From NCBI RefSeq assembly GCF_002162035.1, contig NZ_CP021138.1, positions 682,001 through 746,000 of the forward strand: DNA of 64,000 nucleotides. Reading direction: 5' to 3'. Source of the stretch: Sulfuriferula sp. AH1 (GTDB lineage: Bacteria > Pseudomonadota > Gammaproteobacteria > Burkholderiales > Sulfuriferulaceae). Shown in pieces: positions 35,554-43,548 of this stretch. The translations under genes and the position numbers were made by a program. The stretch's first letter is position 1. Each line of letters starts with the position of its first letter. The notes beneath the pieces are model-generated. The model had not been told where the DNA came from and made no database searches. It was given only the letters and a program-made list of their open reading frames with translations.

Positions 35554-36138
35554 ATGGGTTTGATGCAAACACTTTTAACGGTTTTAGTAGCGCGGAGTGA
35601 CGGCATCTCGCCAGCTGATGCAAGTCGTCTGGTTAAGCGTAGTCGCCAGGCAACACAAAAAGCACTGGCTAGTCTGGCAAAGCGTGAAATAGCCGTGGCC
35701 AGTAACGGCGTTTATCGGGTTACAGATAAAGGCGCGCAATTTCATGCAGGTGGTGAGGTTATTAAATCCGGTCCTTGCAAAGCACGCGGTACGCCACGGC
35801 TTGTCGCAAACACGCTGCGTGCAAAGGTATGGCGGGCAATCCGTATTAAACGCAAATTCGGACTGGATGACCTGGCGCGTACTGTGCTGGATGGTAGCGA
35901 AGCTGCTATTGACCCAGTCAACAATATTAACCGATATGTGACCGCATTGGCGCGGGCGGGTTATTTGCAGGAAATGAAGCGACGTAGCGCCGGTTCTGCA
36001 CTGACTTCACCAGGCAGCAAGCGCTGGCTGCTGGTGCGGGATACAGGGTTAAAGCCACCTGTGCGCCGCCAAGCTGGCGGGGTTTATGACCAAAATGAAT
36101 GCCGCATGTATGGTCTGGGAGATAACCATGTGGCTTGA
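35554..36138 (+). CDS. Winged-helix-like phage early protein, function unknown
   Basis: 194 residues. The N-terminal region resembles a winged-helix (ADASRLVKRSRQATQKALAS, LAKREIAVASNGVYRVTDKG), and a second helical DNA-binding-like segment follows (DPVNNINRYVTALARAGYLQ). The ATG lies just after the B-like stop. The frame is open 17 codons further upstream, but that would overlap B. No named family was recognised. Confidence 0.75.
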   Translation: MGLMQTLLTVLVARSDGISPADASRLVKRSRQATQKALASLAKREIAVASNGVYRVTDKGAQFHAGGEVIKSGPCKARGTPRLVANTLRAKVWRAIRIKRKFGLDDLARTVLDGSEAAIDPVNNINRYVTALARAGYLQEMKRRSAGSALTSPGSKRWLLVRDTGLKPPVRRQAGGVYDQNECRMYGLGDNHVA

Positions 36139-36442
36139 CCTATTACAAAAGGCGGTGGCTGCCAGCAATCGTACTCAAGTTGCTGCCACGCTGGGTGTTT
36201 CGCGCACCAGTGTATCGCTTTTATTAAGCGGTAAATACGGCGCTGGCACCAGCAAGATGGCTGAGCTTGTCATCCAGACATACACCCGTACCAGCTGTCC
36301 ATACCTTGGCCGTGACATCCCACAAAGCGAATGTGACAGCCATGCTAACGCAGCTATTCCAACCAGCAGCCCGCGCGCAATGAAGCACTGGCGTGCATGC
36401 ATAACCTGCCCAACAAAAGGAGCGAATCATGATATCAAATAA
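36128..36442 (+). CDS. HTH (Cro/LacI-like) phage protein with Cys-containing C-terminus
   Basis: 104 residues. A helix-turn-helix is at the start (KAVAASNRTQVAATLGVSRT, SVSLLLSGKYG). The C-terminal part carries Cys pairs (CPYLGRDIPQSEC, CITCPT) that may bind a metal. The start overlaps the previous gene's end, and two upstream in-frame ATGs exist. Function unknown. Confidence 0.7.
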   Translation: MWLDLLQKAVAASNRTQVAATLGVSRTSVSLLLSGKYGAGTSKMAELVIQTYTRTSCPYLGRDIPQSECDSHANAAIPTSSPRAMKHWRACITCPTKGANHDIK

Positions 36443-36716
36443 AGTATTTAACCTGGTACACACCCAGCAAATCAGTTTGCAGAATGAAGTGATCCGCATC
36501 CTGCGCAGCATAGGGCTGCAAGTGATCAGCGTGAGCCAGGACCCTCGGATGACGATAGAAATCGCACCTGTGCGTAATCAATTGCATTACGCAAAGCTCA
36601 TGTCACACAGCGGCATCGTCTCACGTCGCAGCGGATATAACGTCGAGTTCAGTGCATTGGTTGAACAAGTCCGCGTTATCTGGCGTGAAACGATAGAAAG
36701 CGAGGCCGCAGCATGA
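36429..36716 (+). CDS. Phage early protein, function unknown
   Basis: 95 residues, predicted alpha/beta with no recognised motif (QNEVIRILRSIGLQVISVSQ, NQLHYAKLMSHSG). It is preceded by an AAAGGAG ribosome-binding site and overlaps both neighbours by a few bases, in the tightly packed early operon. Confidence 0.7.
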   Translation: MISNKVFNLVHTQQISLQNEVIRILRSIGLQVISVSQDPRMTIEIAPVRNQLHYAKLMSHSGIVSRRSGYNVEFSALVEQVRVIWRETIESEAAA

Positions 36717-36880
36717 AAAATGACGGACTTAAATACCGCATGAGCTGCAACAAATTCAAGTGCGCAAGTACGGTCAAGCTCTTCAACAAAAGGTGGCGCT
36801 GTGATACCTGCCGCGCGCGCATCGCCCAACAGGCCGCGAAAGCAGTGAGCCAATCAGCAGGAGGCACAGCATGCGCTTAA
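36713..36880 (+). CDS. 55-residue zinc-ribbon-like phage protein
   Basis: Short gene found by direct translation: MKNDGLKYRMSCNKFKCAST, then LFNKRWRCDTCRARIAQQAA. The four Cys (12, 17, 30, 33) are spaced like a small zinc ribbon, and the rest is basic, consistent with nucleic-acid binding. Its ATG overlaps the previous stop and its end overlaps the next gene, the pattern of a translated gene in this operon. Function unknown. Confidence 0.7.
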   Translation: MKNDGLKYRMSCNKFKCASTVKLFNKRWRCDTCRARIAQQAAKAVSQSAGGTACA

Positions 36881-37419
36881 CCTGCCCAGCATGTGGCGCA
36901 ATAAGCAGCCTCGACGCCATGATAGAGCATCAGGCAGCGCGTGAAGCACTGGCTGCTGCATTGTGCATAGATACGCGCCTCGGCCCTTTGATGATGAAGT
37001 ACCTTGCCTTGTTCCGCCCTGCGAAAACAGGGCTGTCCATGAGCCGTGTCGCCGTATTGCTAGGCGAGCTGATGCCCATGATCCATGCCGCTAAAATCAC
37101 CCGTAATGGCACGCTATACGCCGCGCCACGTGAAGCATGGGTCATTGCGCTAGAGGACATACTTGCTCGACGCGATAGCCTCAGCCTGCCGTTAAAGTCG
37201 CATGGCTACTTGCTAGGAATACTCGCAAACCAAAACCAGCAAGCCAATGCGCGTGCCGAGAAATCAACCGAGCAGCGACGTGCTGGACAGACGCCAGTTG
37301 GCACATCTGCTGCCCATCAGGCATTCAAGCCAGAAGCCCCAGTAGAACGCAACCCGATGGCAGCAGCGAAAGCCATTGCTGATGCCAAAGCCATTATGAA
37401 AGGAAATCAGCATGCATAA
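36871..37419 (+). CDS. Phage early protein with N-terminal zinc-ribbon half
   Basis: 182 residues starting MRLTCPACGAISSLDAMI (one CxxC), a mostly helical core (LCIDTRLGPLMMKYLALFRP) and a low-complexity C-terminus rich in Ala, Gln and Lys. No named function. It overlaps the upstream zinc-ribbon gene by ten bases. Confidence 0.7.
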   Translation: MRLTCPACGAISSLDAMIEHQAAREALAAALCIDTRLGPLMMKYLALFRPAKTGLSMSRVAVLLGELMPMIHAAKITRNGTLYAAPREAWVIALEDILARRDSLSLPLKSHGYLLGILANQNQQANARAEKSTEQRRAGQTPVGTSAAHQAFKPEAPVERNPMAAAKAIADAKAIMKGNQHA

Positions 37420-37726
37420 ACACCAGCTCATCAGCATCATGGCAAAGCACGTCGGCGCTGGCAATGGCGTGTCGGTGGAAGCGCTATCGATATTATTAAA
37501 TTGCTGTGCCCGTAAAGTGCGCAGTGCTATTAGTGACGCACGGATAGAAGGGATCGCCATATGTGGCCATCCGCATACAGGTTACTACATTGCAGAAACA
37601 GCAGAAGAGCTGGAGCAAACCTGCCAGTTCCTGCGCTCACGCGCCATGCATAGCCTGCACCTTGAATCCAAGCTACGCAATATCCCGCTAAACGACCTAT
37701 TGGGTCAGATGCATCTGAGGACGTAA
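37412..37726 (+). CDS. Phage early protein, HTH-like, function unknown
   Basis: 104 residues. It has an HTH-like N-terminal segment (GNGVSVEALSILLNCCARKV, RSAISDARIEGIAICGH) resembling DeoR/initiator winged helices, then a helical tail (EELEQTCQFLRSRAMHSLHL). It overlaps the preceding gene by eight bases in the early operon. Confidence 0.7.
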   Translation: MHKHQLISIMAKHVGAGNGVSVEALSILLNCCARKVRSAISDARIEGIAICGHPHTGYYIAETAEELEQTCQFLRSRAMHSLHLESKLRNIPLNDLLGQMHLRT

Positions 37727-37728
37727 TC

Positions 37729-37974
37729 ATGAAAACAGTAATTGAACCTAAATTCAGGTGTGGTGAATGTCATGAGCTACACGATGACGAAGACGAAGCA
37801 AGATTTTGTTGTGTCCCAAGCGTAGTGGAAGTTTATATCTGCCCTATATGCCATACCGAATATGACCATGATGAAGAGGCAGCCATCGAATGCTGTGGAT
37901 TCGATCCGGATGGCCCGCCACCGCCTCCAACCGCAGCCGAGCTTGAGGCAGCAGGACAAGAGAGACTTTTTTAA
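37729..37974 (+). CDS. Small Cys-rich acidic phage protein (zinc-binding-like)
   Basis: 81 residues with three Cys clusters (CGECHELHDDEDEARFCC, CPICHTEYDHDEEAAIECC), very acidic between them, and a Pro stretch near the C-terminus. The layout suggests a pair of treble-clef or zinc-ribbon fingers. Function unknown. Confidence 0.75.
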   Translation: MKTVIEPKFRCGECHELHDDEDEARFCCVPSVVEVYICPICHTEYDHDEEAAIECCGFDPDGPPPPPTAAELEAAGQERLF

Positions 37975-37997
37975 CTGAATTAACAAAGGAGAAACAA

Positions 37998-38522
37998 ATG
38001 GCAAAACCAGTAACTAGGCTCAAGACTAAAGCACAAATCTATGTTCCACAAAGCAAAGACGATGCTGCCGCAAACATCAGAAAGATCGGCGATATCCAGC
38101 GCGAATCTATACGTACTACTGCTGAGATGAACGATGAGATCGCTGTCATTACACATAAATATCAGCCGCTCCTGGATGCGCTTGGCGAGCAAATTAAAAC
38201 GCTGCAAGAAGGTGTGCAAGGATATTGTGAAGCACACCGTGATGAACTAACAGATGGCGGCCGCGTTAAAACTGCCAATCTCATCACAGGAGAAGTTCAG
38301 TGGCGCCAGAGACCTCCATCAGTATCTGTACGAGGCGCTGATTCTGTTATCGAAATGCTGAAAAGACTAGGGCTTGCTCGTTTTGTACGCACAAAGGAAG
38401 AGGTAAATAAAGAAGCGATTCTCAATGATCCAGATGAAGTACGTGGAGTTGCTGGCTTGAATATTGTGACCGGCGTAGAGGATTTTGTAATCACTCCGTT
38501 TGAGCAGGAAACAATCGCCTGA
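37998..38522 (+). CDS. gam: Mu Gam-like host-nuclease inhibitor
   Basis: 174 residues of the Mu Gam family. The long N-terminal helix (RKIGDIQRESIRTTAEMNDE, YQPLLDALGEQIKTLQEGVQ) and the core KTANLITGEVQWRQRPPSVS are typical. Gam binds DNA ends, is a bacterial Ku relative and shields phage DNA from exonucleases. It is preceded by AAAGGAG. Confidence 0.93.
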   Translation: MAKPVTRLKTKAQIYVPQSKDDAAANIRKIGDIQRESIRTTAEMNDEIAVITHKYQPLLDALGEQIKTLQEGVQGYCEAHRDELTDGGRVKTANLITGEVQWRQRPPSVSVRGADSVIEMLKRLGLARFVRTKEEVNKEAILNDPDEVRGVAGLNIVTGVEDFVITPFEQETIA

Positions 38523-38612
38523 CTTCAAGTATGGAAAAAGTTTAACCGTAGCACCCACCAACCAAAGGAGTAACAGCATGAGCAAGAACTGATTGACCGC
38601 ATAACCGAAGAG

Positions 38613-38864
38613 ATGAAGCTGCAGCACAACCGCGCTGTCAACAAGGCTGATGTTTCTGCATTCCTTGAGTCACTGGCAACTGCCAGCACCATTGCGCTGG
38701 CCACCGGTGGCGAAGTTATGCTGCCAGACATCTGCAAGATCAGCGTCACCACCCGCGCCGCGCGCACTGGCCGCAACCCTGCCACCGGCGCAGAAGTCGA
38801 AATCCCGGCCAAGCGCGTGCCAGCATTCAAAGCGGTAAAGGCCTTGAAGGACGCCGTAGCCTAA
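38613..38864 (+). CDS. HU-like DNA-binding protein with frameshifted N-terminus
   Basis: The 83-residue readable part contains NKADVSAFLESLATASTIAL and a TTRAARTGRNPATGAEVEIP segment, the DNA-binding arm of HU/IHF proteins. In the same frame upstream is QELIDRITEE, the normal HU N-terminus, but no start codon. The ATG after AAAGGAG at 38578 reads MSKN* in another frame. One extra base near 38584 would give MSKELIDRITEEM. Either the gene is damaged, or it starts internally or at a non-standard codon. Confidence 0.75.
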   Translation: MKLQHNRAVNKADVSAFLESLATASTIALATGGEVMLPDICKISVTTRAARTGRNPATGAEVEIPAKRVPAFKAVKALKDAVA

Positions 38865-38875
38865 ACCCTCGCTTC

Positions 38876-38899
38876 CAGCCCGTTAAACATAGCGGGCTG
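38876..38899. repeat. Hairpin after HU-like gene
   Basis: CAGCCCG / CGGGCTG 7-bp stem with the loop TTAAACATAG, and no T-run. A possible attenuator or RNA-processing stem. Confidence 0.35.
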
Positions 38900-38936
38900 C
38901 TGGAGAAGGTTTAACGAAATAGCAAAAGGATTAGAC

Positions 38937-39587
38937 ATGGACTTTACTGAACAGGATTTTTTGAATGATGTGACCGAACACCAAATGATCATCATTCGTG
39001 ACGATGGCGTAAATCGGCATATTCGTTTCAAACGGCCCAATACATTCTGCATGCACTTTGATCTAATCACTTGGCCAGGGAACCTCTGTTACACGGGTGA
39101 TATGGGAACCTACGTTTTCAGGCGCCTTGATGATATGTTCGAGTTCTTCCGTACCGACCGCGAGCGCGGCTACATGAACAATGGAAAAACGCTGTCGATC
39201 AATCTCGGATACTGGTCTGAGAAGCTAATTGCCATTGATCATGGCGGCGTTACGAGATTTGATCCAGACAAATTTCGCGCTGTTGTCAGCGAATATCGGC
39301 TGAGCTGGATGCGCGAACGGAGGATCGATAAAGAATCTCGTCGCGAGTTGTGGGCTGCAGTAGACGATGAGGTTTTAAACCGCGCCGATGATGGGGAGCA
39401 CGCCGCATTCCAAGCAGCATATGACTTTTGCCACAAGATAGACGGCAAAGAGTTTCAGTTTAGTGACTTTTTTGAGCACAGATTTACTGAATATACGAAC
39501 TATTTTATTTGGTGTTGCTACGCGCTGGCATGGGGCATTCAGAAATATGACCAAGAGTGCGAAGTATCTAAGGCTAATCATGAATAA
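38937..39587 (+). CDS. Conserved phage protein, function unknown
   Basis: 216 residues, rich in aromatic residues (YTGDMGTYVFRRLDDMFEFF, YFIWCCYALAWGIQKYDQEC). Proteins of this appearance occur in diverse tailed phages, but no function is known to me. It lies between the HU-like and GemA genes. Confidence 0.75.
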   Translation: MDFTEQDFLNDVTEHQMIIIRDDGVNRHIRFKRPNTFCMHFDLITWPGNLCYTGDMGTYVFRRLDDMFEFFRTDRERGYMNNGKTLSINLGYWSEKLIAIDHGGVTRFDPDKFRAVVSEYRLSWMRERRIDKESRRELWAAVDDEVLNRADDGEHAAFQAAYDFCHKIDGKEFQFSDFFEHRFTEYTNYFIWCCYALAWGIQKYDQECEVSKANHE

Positions 39588-39987
39588 CACCGCACCTGAC
39601 ATCCGCAAGCGCGAACTTGCCCAGATCCACGTAGCCAAAACGCAGCTCTGTCTTGATGATGAAACCTACCGTGCCATGCTATGGACGGTTGCGCGCGTCA
39701 AGAGCGCTGCCGATCTGGACTGGACCGGGCGCAAGCAGGTGCTGGATCACCTCAAGGCCAAAGGGTGGAAGAAAACCACCAAGAGCCGCCCAGCGCCAGC
39801 CAAATCCAAAGCGCACCTGGTTGCCAAGGTTCGCGCATTGTTGATCGATGCTGGCAACCGACCCGACACCTACGCTGATGGCATGGCGCGGAGAATGTTT
39901 AGCGTAGAGCGGTTTGAGTGGTGCGACTCTCGCCAACTGGTCAAGATCATTGCAGCGCTGGTCATTGATAGCAAACGGAATAGCTGA
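39580..39987 (+). CDS. gemA: GemA-like (Mu gp16 family, DUF1018) regulatory protein
   Basis: 135 residues. The family core is RKRELAQIHVAKTQLCLDDE, YRAMLWTVARVKSAADLDW, with a C-terminal FEWCDSRQLVKIIAAL helix. Mu GemA affects host gene expression and DNA topology. The frame is open upstream, but the ATG overlapping the previous gene's end gives the canonical N-terminus. Confidence 0.9.
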   Translation: MNNTAPDIRKRELAQIHVAKTQLCLDDETYRAMLWTVARVKSAADLDWTGRKQVLDHLKAKGWKKTTKSRPAPAKSKAHLVAKVRALLIDAGNRPDTYADGMARRMFSVERFEWCDSRQLVKIIAALVIDSKRNS

Positions 39988-39988
39988 T

Positions 39989-40222
39989 ATGAGCACAACA
40001 AATAACGTGATTATTGTCCGCGTTACCTTCGGTGTGGTGATACCAAATGGTCAAGCAACGGAAAAAGAAATAACCGATTGGCTTCGTTTCTATTTGGATG
40101 GCAGTGGATCACTCTCAAATGCAAATCCATTTGCCGATCAGGAGCCAGAGGGAGTACCTGGGATGTTTAAATGGGATGTGGTTTGCGCTGGAGTCAGAGA
40201 CAGGAAAGGAATAACTAAGTGA
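39989..40222 (+). CDS. Small phage protein, function unknown
   Basis: 77 residues (MSTTNNVIIVRVTFGVVIPN, TDWLRFYLDGSGSLSNANPF). Probably a small alpha/beta fold with no recognised family. It sits between gemA and the Mor-type gene and its end overlaps the latter's GTG. Confidence 0.6.
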   Translation: MSTTNNVIIVRVTFGVVIPNGQATEKEITDWLRFYLDGSGSLSNANPFADQEPEGVPGMFKWDVVCAGVRDRKGITK

Positions 40223-40611
40223 ATACCGCACTGCTTGCCGATGACCTGCCGCCCAGTCTGCGCGATATTGCCGAGCTGATCGGCCTGCCCGGTACACTCA
40301 GGCTGGTCGAAACCTATGGAGGCGTTCGGCTATATGTACCGAAAAAGCTGGATGCAGAGCACAAGCTCGCGCAGTTGATTGGCCTGGAGCAAGCAGCCAA
40401 GCTGGCAGATACTTATGGAGGAGAGATGCACTTCGATATCCCGCGTGCGGTCGAGGCTACACGAGCCGCCCGTGATCGCTGCATCCGCGCAGATCAGGCC
40501 AGTGGCAGTACCCACCGTGAACTGGCGCTGAAATACAGCCTGACAGAGCGGCAGATACGTAATATCCTTGGCGCTGAGGCTGAAAATAGCCAGCAGGAAC
40601 AGCTTTTCTGA
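40219..40611 (+). CDS. Mor-type transcription activator
   Basis: 130 residues of the Mor/C family. The N-terminal dimerisation region (LPPSLRDIAELIGLPGTLRL) is followed by two repeat-like YGG strand motifs (VETYGGVRLYVP and ADTYGGEMHFDI) and a C-terminal HTH (STHRELALKYSLTERQIRN). In Mu, Mor activates the middle promoter and C the late promoters. This is the only such gene seen here, so it may do both. It is the best candidate to act on the three repeated palindromes. GTG start. Confidence 0.9.
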   Translation: MNTALLADDLPPSLRDIAELIGLPGTLRLVETYGGVRLYVPKKLDAEHKLAQLIGLEQAAKLADTYGGEMHFDIPRAVEATRAARDRCIRADQASGSTHRELALKYSLTERQIRNILGAEAENSQQEQLF

Positions 40612-40621
40612 ATAAGGAACC

Positions 40622-40951
40622 ATGATGAAATCATTGCTTGTAGGTGGGCCAAAAAATGGAACGGTCTTATATATTAAAGCGGGAATTTCAGTGCTCACCG
40701 AGCATGAAGGGAAACGATATGAATACCAGCGAAAGATATTTGCATGGTACGGAGACAAGATAGATGCAGTGTGGCCTGTGTGGCTACATGGAGATGGACC
40801 GGATGCTGAAGAAGTGCTATCGATGATCCAGAAAGCGGAGATCGTTCCGATTGGGAAGGCTACTGAATTGGCATCGGACCAGATTGTTATATTAAATATC
40901 CCGGCGGCAGTTAGATCGATAGATTTAACTGGGATGGAAAAGTTATTTTAG
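40622..40951 (+). CDS. Phage accessory protein, function unknown
   Basis: 109 residues (MMKSLLVGGPKNGTVLYIKA, YEYQRKIFAWYGDKIDAVWP) with no recognised family. AAGGAACC precedes the ATG pair. It lies after the Mor gene, at the start of a visibly more AT-rich stretch, so it may be part of an accessory insertion. Confidence 0.7.
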   Translation: MMKSLLVGGPKNGTVLYIKAGISVLTEHEGKRYEYQRKIFAWYGDKIDAVWPVWLHGDGPDAEEVLSMIQKAEIVPIGKATELASDQIVILNIPAAVRSIDLTGMEKLF

Positions 40952-40983
40952 GATAGTAAGTTTTTAATCAAGGGGAGAGTGTC

Positions 40984-42003
40984 ATGGATTCGGGAACAAT
41001 AATGCTGGGGGTGTTTTTTGGTAGCTGGATAGGCTGGATGATCTTTTTTGGTCTGCGGAAATCGAGTGGTGTTGTTGTTTTTGGTGGTGGATTTATTGTT
41101 GCATGCTTAACTTTGGTAGCAGGGATTTACATATCAAAATATTCTAAACAAGAAAATCAGCCAGATATTGCATCATCTGCTGTTAATCTTAATATCAGTA
41201 CAGAAGGTGTTTTGGAAAAGGATAAGCCACTTGTTGCGCAAGCAGTAAAAGCTTTTTTTGGTCAGTGTCCTAATGTTGCTACCTTGGCTGGAGATATCAA
41301 GGATGCCAAGATTTCATGGGGGTACGCAGATAATACAGGGAGTATTCAGCATGGCTGGCGAAACCCCGTTGAGCTTGTTGTTAAATTTAGCCAAGACCCT
41401 CAAGATCAGCGATTAATTGATTGGCGCGCTTTCGGACATACTTGTTACTACACAATGGGTGGTGGTATTGATCCAGGCTGGAATACTGGAAAAGAACCGT
41501 GTGCCAATATCTGCGGAGTGACAGCTAATGACAATGGTGAGTTTTTTGCTGAAGTGCCGCAGATGGAATTGCTTGATGATCCAAAAACTCAAGAGTATCA
41601 ACAGGCTTTGATTAAAGCCAAAACAGAATGGAATGCAGACTTATCTAAGGAAATGGCAAATGCCAAAAAAGGTGATGAAGACTCTATTAGTAATGTCGGA
41701 TATCTATATGGTCGTGGCACATTAGGCTTCAAGGGCGATAAGTACAATGAGTGCGTTTGGCGTTCAGTTAGTTACCTCACAACAAGATATGAAGTAAGTT
41801 CTGACCTAATAAAAAGTGCTACCCAGCGCAAGCAAATGGAAGCTGCTTATATTGAAGGTAAACGGCAAACAGCTAAAGGGGTTTGTAGCCGTAATTTATC
41901 GCCAGAGCGTGCATTAATTGCTATTGAAGAAGCTAAAAAAATTGCCGATTCAATTCCAGGAAAACGACCAGCACGCAGACCTGTACTGAATAATGAGATA
42001 TAG
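40984..42003 (+). CDS. Membrane-anchored protein of unknown function (accessory gene)
   Basis: 339 residues with two N-terminal membrane helices (about 4-24 and 30-50) and a large, probably periplasmic domain containing four Cys (CPNVA, TCYYTMGGGIDPG, CANICGV). A lysine-rich helical tail follows. The DNA is clearly more AT-rich than the flanking phage genes. It overlaps the following secreted HNH gene by eleven bases. Function unknown, and an exclusion role is possible but unproven. Confidence 0.75.
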   Translation: MDSGTIMLGVFFGSWIGWMIFFGLRKSSGVVVFGGGFIVACLTLVAGIYISKYSKQENQPDIASSAVNLNISTEGVLEKDKPLVAQAVKAFFGQCPNVATLAGDIKDAKISWGYADNTGSIQHGWRNPVELVVKFSQDPQDQRLIDWRAFGHTCYYTMGGGIDPGWNTGKEPCANICGVTANDNGEFFAEVPQMELLDDPKTQEYQQALIKAKTEWNADLSKEMANAKKGDEDSISNVGYLYGRGTLGFKGDKYNECVWRSVSYLTTRYEVSSDLIKSATQRKQMEAAYIEGKRQTAKGVCSRNLSPERALIAIEEAKKIADSIPGKRPARRPVLNNEI

Positions 42004-42277
42004 AATTTCAGCCCTTATCCTGCTTGCATTATTAGCCACTGATGCCGCTGCGCGATCTGCAGCAGAAGTCCGGGCATTTAAGCGCATAAATCCCTGCCCG
42101 GAGACAGGCGTAACGCGCGGATCGTGTCCAGGTTATGTCGTCGATCACATCATTCCGCTGTGCGCTGGTGGGGAAGATGCACCAGAAAACATGCAGTGGC
42201 AGGAGCTGTCCGCATCAAAGGTGAAAGACAAAGAAGAGTGGCGCACATGTCGCTTGCTAAGAAAGCATGCAAGTTGA
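41993..42277 (+). CDS. Exported HNH-nuclease-like protein
   Basis: 94 residues: a signal peptide (MRYRISALILLALLATDAAA) followed by CPGYVVDHIIPLCAGGEDAP and NMQWQELSASKVKDKEEW, the signature of a small secreted HNH-nuclease family. The DH and N residues are compatible with a beta-beta-alpha-metal site. It is translationally coupled to the membrane-anchored gene upstream. Possible periplasmic DNA degradation or exclusion function (inference). Confidence 0.8.
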   Translation: MRYRISALILLALLATDAAARSAAEVRAFKRINPCPETGVTRGSCPGYVVDHIIPLCAGGEDAPENMQWQELSASKVKDKEEWRTCRLLRKHAS

Positions 42278-42312
42278 CTAAGCGTTAAACACAGCGTAGA
42301 TTATTAACCCTC

Positions 42313-42341
42313 AATGGACGCAAATGCGTCCATTCTCTTTT
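42313..42341 (+). terminator. Terminator at end of early/middle region
   Basis: Perfect 9-bp stem AATGGACGC / GCGTCCATT with an AAAT loop followed by CTCTTTT. It separates the accessory/HNH genes from the late lysis promoter that begins directly downstream. Confidence 0.7.
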
Positions 42342-42393
42342 GCGGAAGCCCTTCCGCCTTAATCAATTATCATGCTGCCGCGACAATGGCACC
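42342..42393 (+). promoter_or_regulatory. Late promoter A (lysis operon): palindrome plus -10, 31-nt spacing
   Basis: Palindrome GCGGAAG-CC-CTTCCGC followed by CTTAA ending at 42362, then exactly 31 bases to the endolysin ATG. GACAAT sits at -12 to -7 from the ATG, and no ribosome-binding site is visible. It is the same arrangement as at the head and tail blocks. Confidence 0.7.
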
Positions 42394-42831
42394 ATGATTA
42401 CATCACGCAAACTAGACGACTTACAGCTGCCCGTCAAAATCAAGGCGCTTAATCTCATTCACGAGTGCAAGCTGGCCGGTATTGACTTGCTCATTACCTG
42501 CACCTACCGCGATTTTGAAGCACAGAATGCGCTTTACGCGCAGGGCCGCACAGTACCTGGTCGCATCGTGACCAATGCTCGCGGCGGGCAATCCTTTCAT
42601 AATTTCCATATGGCATTCGATGTGGTTCCGCTACGGGCTGGTAAGCCGGTATGGGGGACGACTGGCGCAGATGGCTTGCTCTGGCAAAAGGTCGGCGCGC
42701 TCGGCGAGGCGCAAGGTCTGGAATGGGCCGGACGCTGGAAGCGGTTCCGCGAATTGCCTCATTTTCAGCTGACTGGCGGGCTGACACTGGCTGAGGTTAA
42801 TGCTGGCAAGAAGCTGGAAGGCGCGGCATGA
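42394..42831 (+). CDS. Endolysin, M15/VanY-like L-alanyl-D-glutamate peptidase
   Basis: 145 residues. The peptidase M15 signature is present as GGQSFHNFHMAFDVVP (His and Asp zinc ligands) and LPHFQLTGG (final His). Such phage peptidases cleave peptidoglycan cross-bridges or stems for lysis. The ATG is fixed by its distance from the late-promoter palindrome. First gene of the lysis operon. Confidence 0.92.
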   Translation: MITSRKLDDLQLPVKIKALNLIHECKLAGIDLLITCTYRDFEAQNALYAQGRTVPGRIVTNARGGQSFHNFHMAFDVVPLRAGKPVWGTTGADGLLWQKVGALGEAQGLEWAGRWKRFRELPHFQLTGGLTLAEVNAGKKLEGAA

Positions 42832-43082
42832 AGTTCTCAGATCTGTTCCGTGATGCCGGTACCGGGATGCTTTCTCACACCAAGCTGTGGGCAAATATTG
42901 GCTATGCGACGCTCACCGTTGCCTTCATCAAGGACTCATGGGCTGGCGGCCTAACCGACATGAAGATATTCGCTTATGGCGCAGTGGTCACAGGCAGCGC
43001 CGCCGCATCAAAGCTGCTGTCGATGCGTTACGGCATCAAACCCGACACCAAGGATGCTGCCAATGAACCCGGAAACCCTTAA
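42828..43082 (+). CDS. Small membrane protein of lysis cassette, possible holin
   Basis: 84 residues with two hydrophobic segments (KLWANIGYATLTVAFIKDSW, FAYGAVVTGSAAASKLLSMR). It overlaps the endolysin by four bases. Holin function is suggested by size, topology and position only. Confidence 0.7.
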   Translation: MKFSDLFRDAGTGMLSHTKLWANIGYATLTVAFIKDSWAGGLTDMKIFAYGAVVTGSAAASKLLSMRYGIKPDTKDAANEPGNP

Positions 43083-43548
43083 ATTAATCGCCTCGGCGGT
43101 AGCTGCTGCACTGTTGTTCGGCGCTGGCTATCGCCTTGGCTCACGCCTTGCTCACAATGCCTGCGAAGCTGATAAGGCTGCTGCCCTGCAGCGCTTGATT
43201 ACCCAGCAGGCTGCCGTGGCCGCTCAGGATAATGAAGTGCTTACTACGCATGAAGTGGCCAACGAGCGCATCCGCGTCGTTTATCGAACCATCACTCAGA
43301 AAGCCAATGATTATGCGATCACTCATCATGATGATGCTTGTGGCCTTGATGCTGACGGGCTGCGCCTCTGGAATGCAGCCAATGCCGGTGATACCCCGCC
43401 AGCCGCCAGCCAACCTGACTACACCTTGCCCGCCGCTGCCACCACCAAAATCGGGGCAGATAGCGGATCTGCTGACCAACCACGTGGAAACGGCACAGCT
43501 GTATTACCAGTGCCGCGAGAATCATCAAGCGCTGGTGGACTGGAGTAA
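43063..43548 (+). CDS. Rz-like i-spanin
   Basis: 161 residues: an N-terminal membrane anchor (LIASAVAAALLFGAGYRLGS), then a periplasmic coiled coil (AALQRLITQQAAVAAQDNEV, ANERIRVVYRTITQKA). An Rz1-type lipoprotein gene is embedded in another frame, the classical Rz/Rz1 architecture for outer-membrane disruption. Confidence 0.8.
   Translation: MNPETLKLIASAVAAALLFGAGYRLGSRLAHNACEADKAAALQRLITQQAAVAAQDNEVLTTHEVANERIRVVYRTITQKANDYAITHHDDACGLDADGLRLWNAANAGDTPPAASQPDYTLPAAATTKIGADSGSADQPRGNGTAVLPVPRESSSAGGLE

Noticed and set aside
42342-42362. Interpretation of the GCGGAAG..CTTCCGC elements as simple terminators
   Set aside because: A separate terminator hairpin already lies just upstream, no T-run follows, and the constant 31-nt distance to three start codons argues for promoters.
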